Below, in pieces: positions 1 to 7,525 of a DNA stretch of 64,000 nucleotides (the stretch's first letter is position 1; each line of letters begins with the position of its first letter). The notes under the pieces are model-generated. The model ran no database searches. It saw only the letters and a program-made list of their open reading frames with translations, and was not told the DNA's origin. The stretch comes from Amycolatopsis nigrescens CSC17Ta-90 (lineage in GTDB: Bacteria > Actinomycetota > Actinomycetes > Mycobacteriales > Pseudonocardiaceae). Location: positions 1,807,746 to 1,871,745 of the forward strand of contig NZ_ARVW01000001.1 in NCBI RefSeq assembly GCF_000384315.1, written 5' to 3'. The translations under genes were made by a program, and so were the position numbers.

Positions 1-1
1 C

Positions 2-685
2 GCCGGATCGCTGGGCGAACTGCGGCGCCGGATCGAGCGCACCGGCACCGAGCGCCTGGAGTTCGAGGAGTACAGCCATTACGGCATGATCTGCCGCTAC
101 CTGGCCGGCGCGCAGCGGCTGCCGTTCTACCCGCTGCGCTCCTACGCTGGCAGCGACCTGCCGGCCGTGAACCCGGGGATCCGCAAGGTGACCTCGCCGT
201 ACGACGACGGCGAGCAGGTGTACGTGGTGCCCCCGCTCAACCCGGACGTGGCGATCGTGCACGCGCAGCGCGCCGACCGGGCCGGCAACACCCAGCTCTG
301 GGGGCTGACCGGCGTGCAGACCGAAGCCGTGTACGCGTCGGCCAAAGCCATCGTGGTGGTCGAGGAGATCGTCGAGGACGAGGTGATCCGCGGCGACCCC
401 AACCGCACACTCATCCCGGCGCACGCGGTCGACGCCGTGGTTGCCTGTCCTCGGGGCGCGCATCCGTCCTTCGCGCAGGGCTACTACGACCGGGACAACG
501 CGTTCTACCGCGCCTGGTCGGCGATCAGCAAGGACCAGGACCGGCTGCGGGCCTGGCTGGCGGAATGGGTCTACGGCACCCGCGACCACGCGGACTACGT
601 GGCGAAACTGGGCGAGGAGTTCTGGGCGGGCCTCGCCGTCGGTGAGGCGCTGAGCCTGCCGGTGAACTACGGTCGGCGACAGTGA
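2..685 (+). CDS. CoA-transferase subunit A (5' truncated by window edge)
   Basis: The reading frame is open from base 2, so the N-terminus lies outside the window. The visible protein has the fold signature of the alpha subunit of class I CoA-transferases of the glutaconate/IpdA type (KAIVVVEEIVEDEVI, then RTLIPAHAVDAVV and a PRGAHPSFAQGYY segment). The family moves CoA between acyl-CoA and a carboxylic acid together with a separate beta subunit. The stop codon overlaps an in-frame GTG of the next gene, and the genes after it encode beta-oxidation enzymes, so the pair probably activates an organic acid for degradation. The substrate (steroid ring fragment, dicarboxylate or aromatic product) cannot be read from the sequence. 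Confidence 0.85.
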   Translation, partial: AGSLGELRRRIERTGTERLEFEEYSHYGMICRYLAGAQRLPFYPLRSYAGSDLPAVNPGIRKVTSPYDDGEQVYVVPPLNPDVAIVHAQRADRAGNTQLWGLTGVQTEAVYASAKAIVVVEEIVEDEVIRGDPNRTLIPAHAVDAVVACPRGAHPSFAQGYYDRDNAFYRAWSAISKDQDRLRAWLAEWVYGTRDHADYVAKLGEEFWAGLAVGEALSLPVNYGRRQ

Positions 686-699
686 CAGGAGCACCGCAG

Positions 700-1476
700 A
701 TGGAGTCCACTATGGACGGTGAAGCGACCTCGTCCGAGCTGCTTTCGGTGGTCGCCTCCCGCGAGCTGGCCGGGAAGGGCACGGTGTTCGCCGGGATCGG
801 GCTGCCGACGCTGGCCGCGTCGCTCGCCCAGCTGACCGTCGCGCCGGGACTGGAGATCGTCTACGAATCCGGGGTCTGCGGCGCGCACCCGTCGCACCTG
901 CCCGAGACGATCGCGGACGCGGTGCTGGTCACCGGCGCCGAGGCGGTGCTGCCGATGCCAGCGCTGTTCGGCTACGTGCTGCAGGGCGGGCACATCGACG
1001 TCGGTTTCCTCGGCGCGGCGCAGATCGACCGCTGGGGCAACCTGAACTCCTCGGTGATCGGCGCCTGGGACGGCCCCGACGTCCGGCTGCCAGGACCCGG
1101 CGGCGCGATGGAGGTGATGGCGAACTCCCGCGAGGTCTTCGTGGTGATGCGCCGGCACGACCCCAGGTCCTTTGTGGACGAACTGGACTTCTGCACGTCA
1201 CCAGGTCCGGACCGGGCGCTGGCCGACGGGATCCGGCCACGCGGCGCCGGGGTCACCAGGGTGATCACCGACCTCGGCATCCTGGCGCGCGCCGGTGCCG
1301 GCGAGCCGCTGCGGCTGGTCGCGATCCACCCCGGCGTCACCCTGGACCAGGTACGGGCGGCCACCGGCTGGCCGCTGGAGACCGCCGCCGAGCTGCACAC
1401 CGTCGAACCCCCGGCCGCGGCCGAGCTGCACCGGCTGCGCGAAGAGGTCGACCCCGGCCGCGTCTACCTGCGCTGA
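700..1476 (+). CDS. CoA-transferase subunit B
   Basis: A 258-residue beta subunit of the same class I CoA-transferase. Family segments include GTVFAGIGLPTLAASLA near the N-terminus, IVYESGVCG, a GGHIDVGFLGAAQID stretch, and GGAMEVMANSREVFVVM. I choose ATG 700 because AGGAG lies 8 bases upstream at 687-691. A GTG at 682 that overlaps the stop of subunit A is in frame and would add six residues. Translation is coupled to subunit A. The family catalytic glutamate is normally in one subunit only; I did not assign it here. Function as a heteromer with the upstream gene is well supported by adjacency; the acid used is unknown. Confidence 0.88.
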   Translation: MESTMDGEATSSELLSVVASRELAGKGTVFAGIGLPTLAASLAQLTVAPGLEIVYESGVCGAHPSHLPETIADAVLVTGAEAVLPMPALFGYVLQGGHIDVGFLGAAQIDRWGNLNSSVIGAWDGPDVRLPGPGGAMEVMANSREVFVVMRRHDPRSFVDELDFCTSPGPDRALADGIRPRGAGVTRVITDLGILARAGAGEPLRLVAIHPGVTLDQVRAATGWPLETAAELHTVEPPAAAELHRLREEVDPGRVYLR

Positions 1477-1514
1477 GATGGGGGCATGCGAGGCTTTTTG
1501 CGCATGCCCCCATC
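1477..1514 (+). terminator. 14-bp perfect hairpin between CoA-transferase and HAD genes
   Basis: GATGGGGGCATGCG (1477-1490) and its exact complement CGCATGCCCCCATC (1501-1514) flank a 10-base loop containing TTTTT. The left arm begins directly after the TGA stop of subunit B. It can act as a terminator or as an mRNA stabiliser between operon genes. The downstream gene is 42 bases further on with its own strong ribosome site. The T-run lies in the loop instead of after the stem, so it is not a classical intrinsic terminator. Confidence 0.6.
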
Positions 1515-1555
1515 GATCGGGTGCGGGTGTCCCGCAAGATTCTGAGGAGGAACCC

Positions 1556-3052
1556 GTGCGGATCAGGATCATCGGCACCGGCGTGATGGGCCGCGGTATC
1601 GCCCAGTGGGCCGCGACCGCCGGGCACACCGTGGAACTCGCCGACGCCAGGCCGGAGGCGGTCGGCGAGGCCATCGGCTTCGTCGGGGACATGTTCGGCC
1701 GGGCTGTCCAAAAAGGACGTATGTCCGGTGCGGAAGCCGAGGCGGCGCTCGACCGGCTGGTGCCGCTGGACTCGGTGGCGGCGCGCGGGGACGAGGTGGA
1801 GCTGGTGATCGAGGCCGTCCGCGAGGACCTCGACACCAAGGCGGAGCTGTTCGCGTCGCTGGAGCGGGCGCTGCCGCCCACGACGATGTTCGCGACCAAC
1901 ACGTCCTCGCTGCCGGTCACCCGGATCGCCGCGACACTGGCCGACCCGGCCCGGCTGGCCGGGCTGCACTTCTTCAACCCGGTGCCGCTGATGAAGATCG
2001 TCGAGGTGGTGCCGGGCGCGGCCACCCGCCCGGACATCCCGGTGACGCTGGCCGAACTGGTGCGCGCGTCCGGGCACCGCGCGGTCGTCGTCGCCGACAC
2101 CCCGGGGTTCCTGGTCAACCATGCCGGGCGGGGGCTGGTCACCGAGGCGCTCGCGCTGCTGGAGGACTCCGTCGCGGCCCCGGCCGAGATCGACCGGATC
2201 GCCCGCGACGTGCTCGGCCTGCGGATGGGCCCGTTCGAGCTGATGGACCTGACCGGACTGGACGTGACCGCCGCCGTGATCGACTCGATCTGGGCCGGTT
2301 TCCGGCATTCCGACCGGCTGCGGCCGTCGTTCCTCACCCCGAACCGGGTCGCCGCCGGTCTGTTCGGCCGCAAGACCGGGCAGGGGTTCTACGACCACCG
2401 CCCCGGCGCCGAGCCGCCGTCCGAGCCGCCCGTCACCGGCGACGCCGCACGTCCGGTGTGGATCGCCGGGACCGGGCCGGACGCCGACGCGTTGCGAGCG
2501 GCACTGCCGCAGGCGGTCCGCGAACCCGGCTCGCGGGCGGTGGTGCTGGTGGCGACCTGGGGCGCCGCGGTGTCGGCGGCCGTGGCGGCGCACCGGCTGC
2601 CCGCCGAACGGACCGTCGGCGTCGATCCGCTGTCCCTGTCCACACGCCGCCCGGTGCTGGCCGCGACCCCGGCGTCGGACCCGGTCGCCGTGGCCGACGC
2701 CAGGGCCGTGCTGGCTTCGGGTTCCGGTGCGGTGTCGGTCGTGCGCGACACCCATGGTTCGGTCGCGCAGCGGCTGCTCGCGTCCATCGTCTCCGTGGCG
2801 GCATCGATCGCGGAACGCTCGCTGGCCACGCCGGCGGACATCGACCTCGCCGTCGCGACCGCGCTCGGCTACCCGACCGGACCGCTCGCCTGGGGTGACC
2901 GCGTCGGCACCCGCCGCCTGCTCGAACTCCAGACCCGCTTGCACGACGGCACCGGCGACCCGCGTTACCGGCCGACCCGCTGGCTGCGCGAACGGGCCGA
3001 ACTCGGCCTCCCGCTGACCACCCCCGCCTACCCGCTGGAGAGCCAGCCATGA
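1556..3052 (+). CDS. 3-hydroxyacyl-CoA dehydrogenase, two-domain (PaaH-like)
   Basis: A 498-residue NAD-dependent 3-hydroxyacyl-CoA dehydrogenase that oxidises 3-hydroxyacyl-CoA to 3-oxoacyl-CoA. The N-terminus carries the Rossmann glycine motif IIGTGVMGRGIAQ. LHFFNPVPLMKIVEVV contains the family His and Asn-Pro region, and DTPGFLVNHAGRGLVTEAL follows. The C-terminal half repeats the 3HCDH helical domain (ALGYPTGPLAWGDRVG), as in PaaH-type enzymes of phenylacetate catabolism, which explains the length near 500. GTG 1556 has GAGGAGG six bases upstream; the open frame extends further back without a ribosome site. The stop overlaps the next start by ATGA. Its role is the dehydrogenation step of the degradative route encoded by this operon. 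Confidence 0.92.
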   Translation: MRIRIIGTGVMGRGIAQWAATAGHTVELADARPEAVGEAIGFVGDMFGRAVQKGRMSGAEAEAALDRLVPLDSVAARGDEVELVIEAVREDLDTKAELFASLERALPPTTMFATNTSSLPVTRIAATLADPARLAGLHFFNPVPLMKIVEVVPGAATRPDIPVTLAELVRASGHRAVVVADTPGFLVNHAGRGLVTEALALLEDSVAAPAEIDRIARDVLGLRMGPFELMDLTGLDVTAAVIDSIWAGFRHSDRLRPSFLTPNRVAAGLFGRKTGQGFYDHRPGAEPPSEPPVTGDAARPVWIAGTGPDADALRAALPQAVREPGSRAVVLVATWGAAVSAAVAAHRLPAERTVGVDPLSLSTRRPVLAATPASDPVAVADARAVLASGSGAVSVVRDTHGSVAQRLLASIVSVAASIAERSLATPADIDLAVATALGYPTGPLAWGDRVGTRRLLELQTRLHDGTGDPRYRPTRWLRERAELGLPLTTPAYPLESQP

Positions 3053-4209
3053 TCTCGCCCGACTTCGACCTCACCGAGACCCAGCGCGACTTCCGCGCGA
3101 TGGCCGCCCAGTTCGCCGACCAGGAGATCGTGCCGCACACCCGAGCGTGGGACCGCGCCGAACAGGTCGATCGCGGCATCGTGAAACGACTGGGGGAACT
3201 GGGCTTCCTCGGGCTGATGGTGCCGGAAGCGTACGGCGGCGTCGAAGCGGACATGCTGTCCTACGTCCTGGTCACCGAGGAGCTCGGGCGCGGTGACTCG
3301 GCCGTGCGCGGGATCGTGTCGGTGTCGCTCGGCCTTGTCACCAAGACCATCGCCGCGCACGGTTCGGACGAGCAGCGGGCGCACTGGCTGCCGCGCCTGG
3401 TCAGCGGCGACGCACTCGGCTGTTTCGCGCTCACCGAACCCGGCACGGGATCCGACGCCGCGTCGGTCAGTACCCGCGCCCGTCGCGACGGCGGCGACTG
3501 GGTGCTCGACGGCGGCAAGATGTTCATCACCAACGGAACCTGGGCGAAGGTCGCGCTGACCTTCGCGCGCACCAGCGACCGCGGCCTCACCGCGTTCCTG
3601 GTGCCGACCGACTCGCCGGGTTTCACCGCGACGGAGATCCACGGCAAGCTCGGGCTGCGCGGCCAGGCGACCGCGGAACTGAACTTCGACGCGGTGCGCG
3701 TGCCGGACTCGGCGAGGCTCGGCGAAGTGGACAGAGGGCTCGGCATCGCGCTCGGCGCGCTGTCCCGTGGCCGGGTGTCCGTTGCCGCCGGCGCCGTCGG
3801 GCTGGCGCAGGCGGCCCTCGACGCCGCCGTGCGCTATTCGACCGAGCGCACCCAGTTCGACCGTCCAATCGCCTCGTTCCAGCTCGTGCAGGAACTACTG
3901 GCGGACTCGCTGGTGGACATCACGGCCGCGCGGCTGCTGACCCACCGCGTCGCGCGCATCGCGGATCACGGTGTGGCACCGAAGGATTACGCGACGGACG
4001 CCTCGATCGCGAAGTACCACGCGAGCGAGACCGCGGTGCGGGTCAGCAACAACTGCCTCCAGGTCTTCGGCGGCTACGGGTTCATCGACGAGTTCCCGGC
4101 CGGGAAGTACCTGCGCGACGCCAGGGTGCTGACCCTCTACGAAGGAACCAGCCAGGTGCAGAAGCTGCTCATCGGCCGGGACCTCACCGGCGTGAACGCG
4201 ATGTTCTAA
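3049..4209 (+). CDS. Acyl-CoA dehydrogenase
   Basis: A 386-residue flavin-dependent acyl-CoA dehydrogenase of ordinary family length. FAD and substrate-binding signatures are present: CFALTEPGTGSDAAS in the middle domain and QVFGGYGFIDEFPAGKYLRD near the end. The catalytic Glu is probably the one in LYEGTSQVQKLLIGRD. It introduces the 2,3 double bond into acyl-CoA and passes electrons to ETF. Its ATG overlaps the TGA of the dehydrogenase gene, so the two are cotranslated. With the upstream CoA-transferase and hydroxyacyl dehydrogenase it makes most of one beta-oxidation turn; no enoyl-CoA hydratase or thiolase is visible in the window and these may lie to the left. Confidence 0.93.
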   Translation: MISPDFDLTETQRDFRAMAAQFADQEIVPHTRAWDRAEQVDRGIVKRLGELGFLGLMVPEAYGGVEADMLSYVLVTEELGRGDSAVRGIVSVSLGLVTKTIAAHGSDEQRAHWLPRLVSGDALGCFALTEPGTGSDAASVSTRARRDGGDWVLDGGKMFITNGTWAKVALTFARTSDRGLTAFLVPTDSPGFTATEIHGKLGLRGQATAELNFDAVRVPDSARLGEVDRGLGIALGALSRGRVSVAAGAVGLAQAALDAAVRYSTERTQFDRPIASFQLVQELLADSLVDITAARLLTHRVARIADHGVAPKDYATDASIAKYHASETAVRVSNNCLQVFGGYGFIDEFPAGKYLRDARVLTLYEGTSQVQKLLIGRDLTGVNAMF

Positions 4210-4570
4210 CCGGATAGACGATCTTGCCGTGAAATGGCGCCCATAAGGAAAGGCGCGATTCGGGCAGCGTGTTCGACCGATTGCGCAATCGCCGGATAAC
4301 TCGCAATACCGGGATTTTCCAAGGCGCGCCCAGAACTTTCACCAGTCCGTCAGGTTTCCCCCGCCTCGCAGCTGACCGGCGCTGAGCGTGTCCGCGAGGA
4401 CACGGAAAGATGCCCTGTTCCGTTTTTCGGAACCACGGGTTCCTTGTCCCGTAACGGATCCGTGTAACCTCACGATGATCAGTTCGAACGGCCGGATTGA
4501 CCAATGGGGGTTGCCCGGCCGGTGCACTGGGGCACAAATGATTTTCTTTAATTGATTCCGGGGGATAACC
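4210..4570 (+). promoter_or_regulatory. Intergenic region upstream of multicopper oxidase
   Basis: No gene is supported in these 361 bases. Two small hairpins are visible: CGTGTCC/GGACACG with a GCGA tetraloop (4387-4404) and GTTCCG/CGGAAC around TTTTT (4417-4433). The 3' end turns A/T-rich (4538-4556) just before the GGGGGA ribosome site, so the promoter of the oxidase is probably between 4440 and 4560. I could not fix -35 and -10 boxes with confidence. Confidence 0.4.
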
Positions 4571-6028
4571 ATGCCCAAAAGACGTACCGTACTCATGCTC
4601 GGCGGGGTTGCGGTCGGAGCGCTCGCGATGCCGCGGCTGCTCGGCCCGAAGGAATCCGCGGTCGCCGCGGACAGCAGCCACGCACACGACGTCGCGACCG
4701 CGGCGTCCGGAACACCGGTGGAGCCGCAGATCCAGACGTTCGCCAGACCCATGCCGGTGGTGCCGGTACTGGACCCGGCTTCCAGCGGCGCGGACTTCGA
4801 CATGTACCAGGTTCCCATCCAGGCGGCGACTTCGGAGATCCTGCCCGGGATCCAGACGCCGGTGCTGACCTTCGGCGGACAGTTCGCCGGGCCGACCATC
4901 CGGGCCAGGACCGGCCGCCGGACGCTGGTCAGCTACACCAACAACTACACCAAGCCGGTGAACGTCCACCTGCACGGCGGGCACACCCCGGCCAGCAGCG
5001 ACGGTTACCCGATGGACCTGATCGAACCCGGACAGTCCAAGTTGTACAGCTATCCGAACACCCAGCAGGGCACCACCCTGTGGTACCACGACCACAGCCA
5101 CCACACCGAGGCCGAGCACGTCTACCGCGGCCTGCACGGCACCTACATCATCGAGGACGAAGCCGAACGGGCCCTCGAACTACCCAGCGGCGAGTTCGAC
5201 GTGCCGATCATGATCAGGGACAGCGCCTTCGACAAGGACGGCAACCTGGTCGTCGGCGGCCGACCGGCCGACCGCACCACGATCCTGGTCAACGGCATCC
5301 CGAAGCCGTACTTCGAGGTGGCCGCCAGGAAGTACCGGTTCCGGTTGCTCAACACCGGCAACTCGCGGTTCTTCAAACTTCAGATCCACGGCGTGAAGCT
5401 GGTCCAGATCGGCTCCGACGGCGGACTGCTGCCCGCCCCGGTGACACTGTCCGAACTGGTGCTCAGCTCAGCCGAGCGGGCGGACGTGGTGATCGACTTC
5501 TCGGTCTGCCCGATCGGCACCAAGCTGGTGCTCAAGGACCCGACCGCCGGCGAACTGCTGCAGTTCGTGGTGACCAGGCCGGCCACCGACAACAGCCGGC
5601 TCCCGGACAAGCTGCGCGAGTTGCCGCCGCTCCGGACACCGACCGTTTTCCGTGATGTGGCACTGAGTTTCGGCTCGGTCGGCGGGTCACGGGTGGGCCT
5701 TGTCAACGGCAAGCCCTTCGACATCGACCGGGTCGACTTCAAGATCAAGGACGGGGACACCGAGGTCTGGACCCTCACCAGCCCGGACCCGGTCGGCACC
5801 CCGCACAACTTCCACATGCACCTGGTGCAGTTCCAGGTGCTCGACCGCAACGGAAAGCCGCCGCTGCAACAGGATAAGGGCCTCAAGGACACCGTGCAGC
5901 TGGTCGCCGGCGAGACGGTCCGGGTGCAGGCGACCTTCCAGGGCCATCTCGGCAAGTACATGTACCACTGCCACTTCCTGGAGCACTCCTCGATCGGCAT
6001 GATGGCGCAGATGGAGATCGTGCCCTAG
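4571..6028 (+). CDS. Exported multicopper oxidase (CotA/phenoxazinone-synthase type)
   Basis: A 485-residue three-cupredoxin multicopper oxidase. The N-terminus has an Arg-Arg motif followed by a hydrophobic stretch (KRRTVLMLGG) and an Ala-rich end, consistent with Tat export of a folded metalloprotein. All four copper signatures are visible: NVHLHGGH, LWYHDHSHHTEAEH, TPHNFHMHLVQF, and near the C-terminus YMYHCHFLEHSSIGMM with the type 1 Cys between His residues and a Met axial ligand. The family oxidises phenols, aminophenols, bilirubin or metal ions and reduces oxygen to water outside the membrane. ATG 4571 follows GGGGGATAACC. It stands alone, with a hairpin terminator shared with the convergent MFS gene. 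Confidence 0.92.
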   Translation: MPKRRTVLMLGGVAVGALAMPRLLGPKESAVAADSSHAHDVATAASGTPVEPQIQTFARPMPVVPVLDPASSGADFDMYQVPIQAATSEILPGIQTPVLTFGGQFAGPTIRARTGRRTLVSYTNNYTKPVNVHLHGGHTPASSDGYPMDLIEPGQSKLYSYPNTQQGTTLWYHDHSHHTEAEHVYRGLHGTYIIEDEAERALELPSGEFDVPIMIRDSAFDKDGNLVVGGRPADRTTILVNGIPKPYFEVAARKYRFRLLNTGNSRFFKLQIHGVKLVQIGSDGGLLPAPVTLSELVLSSAERADVVIDFSVCPIGTKLVLKDPTAGELLQFVVTRPATDNSRLPDKLRELPPLRTPTVFRDVALSFGSVGGSRVGLVNGKPFDIDRVDFKIKDGDTEVWTLTSPDPVGTPHNFHMHLVQFQVLDRNGKPPLQQDKGLKDTVQLVAGETVRVQATFQGHLGKYMYHCHFLEHSSIGMMAQMEIVP

Positions 6029-6053
6029 TCCACTTCAGACAGACGCGCCAGCG

Positions 6054-6087
6054 CGTGCCCGGCTACCGGATTCGGTCGCCGGGCACG
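6054..6087. terminator. Bidirectional hairpin between convergent genes
   Basis: CGTGCCCGGC (6054-6063) pairs perfectly with GCCGGGCACG (6078-6087) around a 14-base loop. The right part overlaps the stop codon of the MFS gene on the minus strand, and the oxidase stop is 26 bases to the left. A single GC-rich stem serving both transcripts is typical for convergent actinomycete genes. Confidence 0.7.
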
Positions 6088-7520
6088 TCTTGGCGCCGTG
6101 GACGGAGCAGCACGACGCAGACCGCACCGGCCAGCAGCACGGCCGCGGCCAGTGCGTTGGACGCGGTGTAGCCGTGCACGGCGGCGGCCAGGGGGCCCTC
6201 GTGCTGGGAGGCCGCGGTGTAGGCGACCGCGACGGTGTTCAGCAACGCCGCCCCGAGCGCGCCACCGATCTGTTGCGAGGTACGGATCAGGGCGGAGGCG
6301 ACCCCGGCGTCCGCCGGGTTGTCCACCCGTGTCGCGCTGCTCATCACCGGGGCGATCAGCAGGCCGCTGCCCGCCCCGAACACCAGCAGCGCGGGCAGCA
6401 GCAGGCCGGCGTAGGAACTGTCCGGGGTCAGCCGGGTGAACAGCAGGTCCCCGATGCCGAGCATCAGCAGGCCGGCGGCGATCAGCCACCACGGCGCGAC
6501 GCGGGTCAGCAGCCGGGCGGTGAGCTGGGTGGAGACCAGGAAGCTCACCACCACGAACGGCAGGAAGGCCAACCCGGCCTCCAGCGCCGGATACCCCATC
6601 ACCGACTGCAGCTGGTAGGTCATGAACAGGAACATGCCGAGCACGGCGAACTGCGACGTGACGATGGCCAGGTTGGCCCCGATCCGGGCCCGGTCGGCCA
6701 GTATCCGCAACGGCAGCAGCGGATGGGCGGCCCGGGTCTGCCAGAACGCGAACACCGCGAGCAGCACGACCGAAGCCGCCAGCAGGCCGATGATGAGCGG
6801 GGAACCCCAGCCGTGCAGCTCCGCCTCGCCGAGTGCGTAGACGAGCGCGGTCAGGCCGGCCCCGATCAGCAGCACGCCGACCAGATCCAGCCGTCCGCCG
6901 GGCACCGGTTTGGTGCGCGGCACGAACTTCAGTGCCCCGGCCACGACCAGTGCCGCGATCGGCAGGTTGACGTACATGCACCAGCGCCAGCTGAGCTGGC
7001 TGGTCAGGATGCCGCCGAGGATCATGCCGACGGCACCGCCCGAGATCAGGGTGACGCTGAAGATCGCGAACGCGCGGGCGCGTGCCTTCGCCTCGGTGAA
7101 CATGACGCTGACCAGCGACAGGGTGGACGGGGAGAGCACGGCCGCGAACGCGCCCTGTAGCGCCCGCGCGGTGATCAGCATCGCCGGGTTCGTCGCCGCG
7201 CCACCGAGCGCCGACGCGGCGGCGAACCCGAGCACCCCGATCAGCAGCGCGCGGCGCCGCCCGATCAGGTCCCCGATCCGGCCGCCGAGCAGCAGCAGGC
7301 CGCCGAGCGTGAGCGCGTAGGCGGTGAACACCCACTGCTTGCCGGCGTCACCGAGCCCGACGTCCTGCTGCGCGGACGGCAGCGCGATCACCATGATCGT
7401 CGCGTCCAGCGTGACCATCAGCTGCGCCGAAGCCAGTGCCGTCAGGCCCCACCACTTGCGGTCGCGACCGGACGACGCCGCCGGGCTCGCCCGCACGGCG
7501 TCGTTCGTCTCGCTGGACAA
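6063..7520 (-). CDS. MFS drug/metabolite exporter, DHA2 (EmrB/QacA) type
   Basis: A 485-residue membrane protein with about fourteen hydrophobic helices, as in the DHA2 family of proton-driven exporters. LDATIMVIALPSAQ in the first helix is the family D1 motif; GGRIGDLIGRRRALL is the loop 2-3 motif A; the helix-5 motif C region reads SGGAVGMILGGIL. It follows the PEP-utilising phosphotransferase gene by five bases, so the two form an operon. The start is uncertain: the longest frame begins with TTG at 7520, while GTG at 7496 would remove eight hydrophilic residues. Substrate is unknown; pairing with a phosphotransferase related to antibiotic-inactivating enzymes suggests a drug or own-metabolite resistance operon. 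Confidence 0.9.
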   Translation of the reverse strand: MSSETNDAVRASPAASSGRDRKWWGLTALASAQLMVTLDATIMVIALPSAQQDVGLGDAGKQWVFTAYALTLGGLLLLGGRIGDLIGRRRALLIGVLGFAAASALGGAATNPAMLITARALQGAFAAVLSPSTLSLVSVMFTEAKARARAFAIFSVTLISGGAVGMILGGILTSQLSWRWCMYVNLPIAALVVAGALKFVPRTKPVPGGRLDLVGVLLIGAGLTALVYALGEAELHGWGSPLIIGLLAASVVLLAVFAFWQTRAAHPLLPLRILADRARIGANLAIVTSQFAVLGMFLFMTYQLQSVMGYPALEAGLAFLPFVVVSFLVSTQLTARLLTRVAPWWLIAAGLLMLGIGDLLFTRLTPDSSYAGLLLPALLVFGAGSGLLIAPVMSSATRVDNPADAGVASALIRTSQQIGGALGAALLNTVAVAYTAASQHEGPLAAAVHGYTASNALAAAVLLAGAVCVVLLRPRRQDVPGDRIR

Positions 7521-7525
7521 CGGTT

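Noticed and set aside
57..700. GTG 682 as the start of CoA-transferase subunit B
   Set aside because: AGGAG at 687-691 has the right spacing for ATG 700, so the later start is preferred; 682 remains possible by coupling.
1337..2944. Long open frames antisense or in other frames to the hydroxyacyl-CoA dehydrogenase gene
   Set aside because: They are Arg/Gly/Ala-rich shadows of a GC-rich gene, without ribosome sites or recognisable domains.
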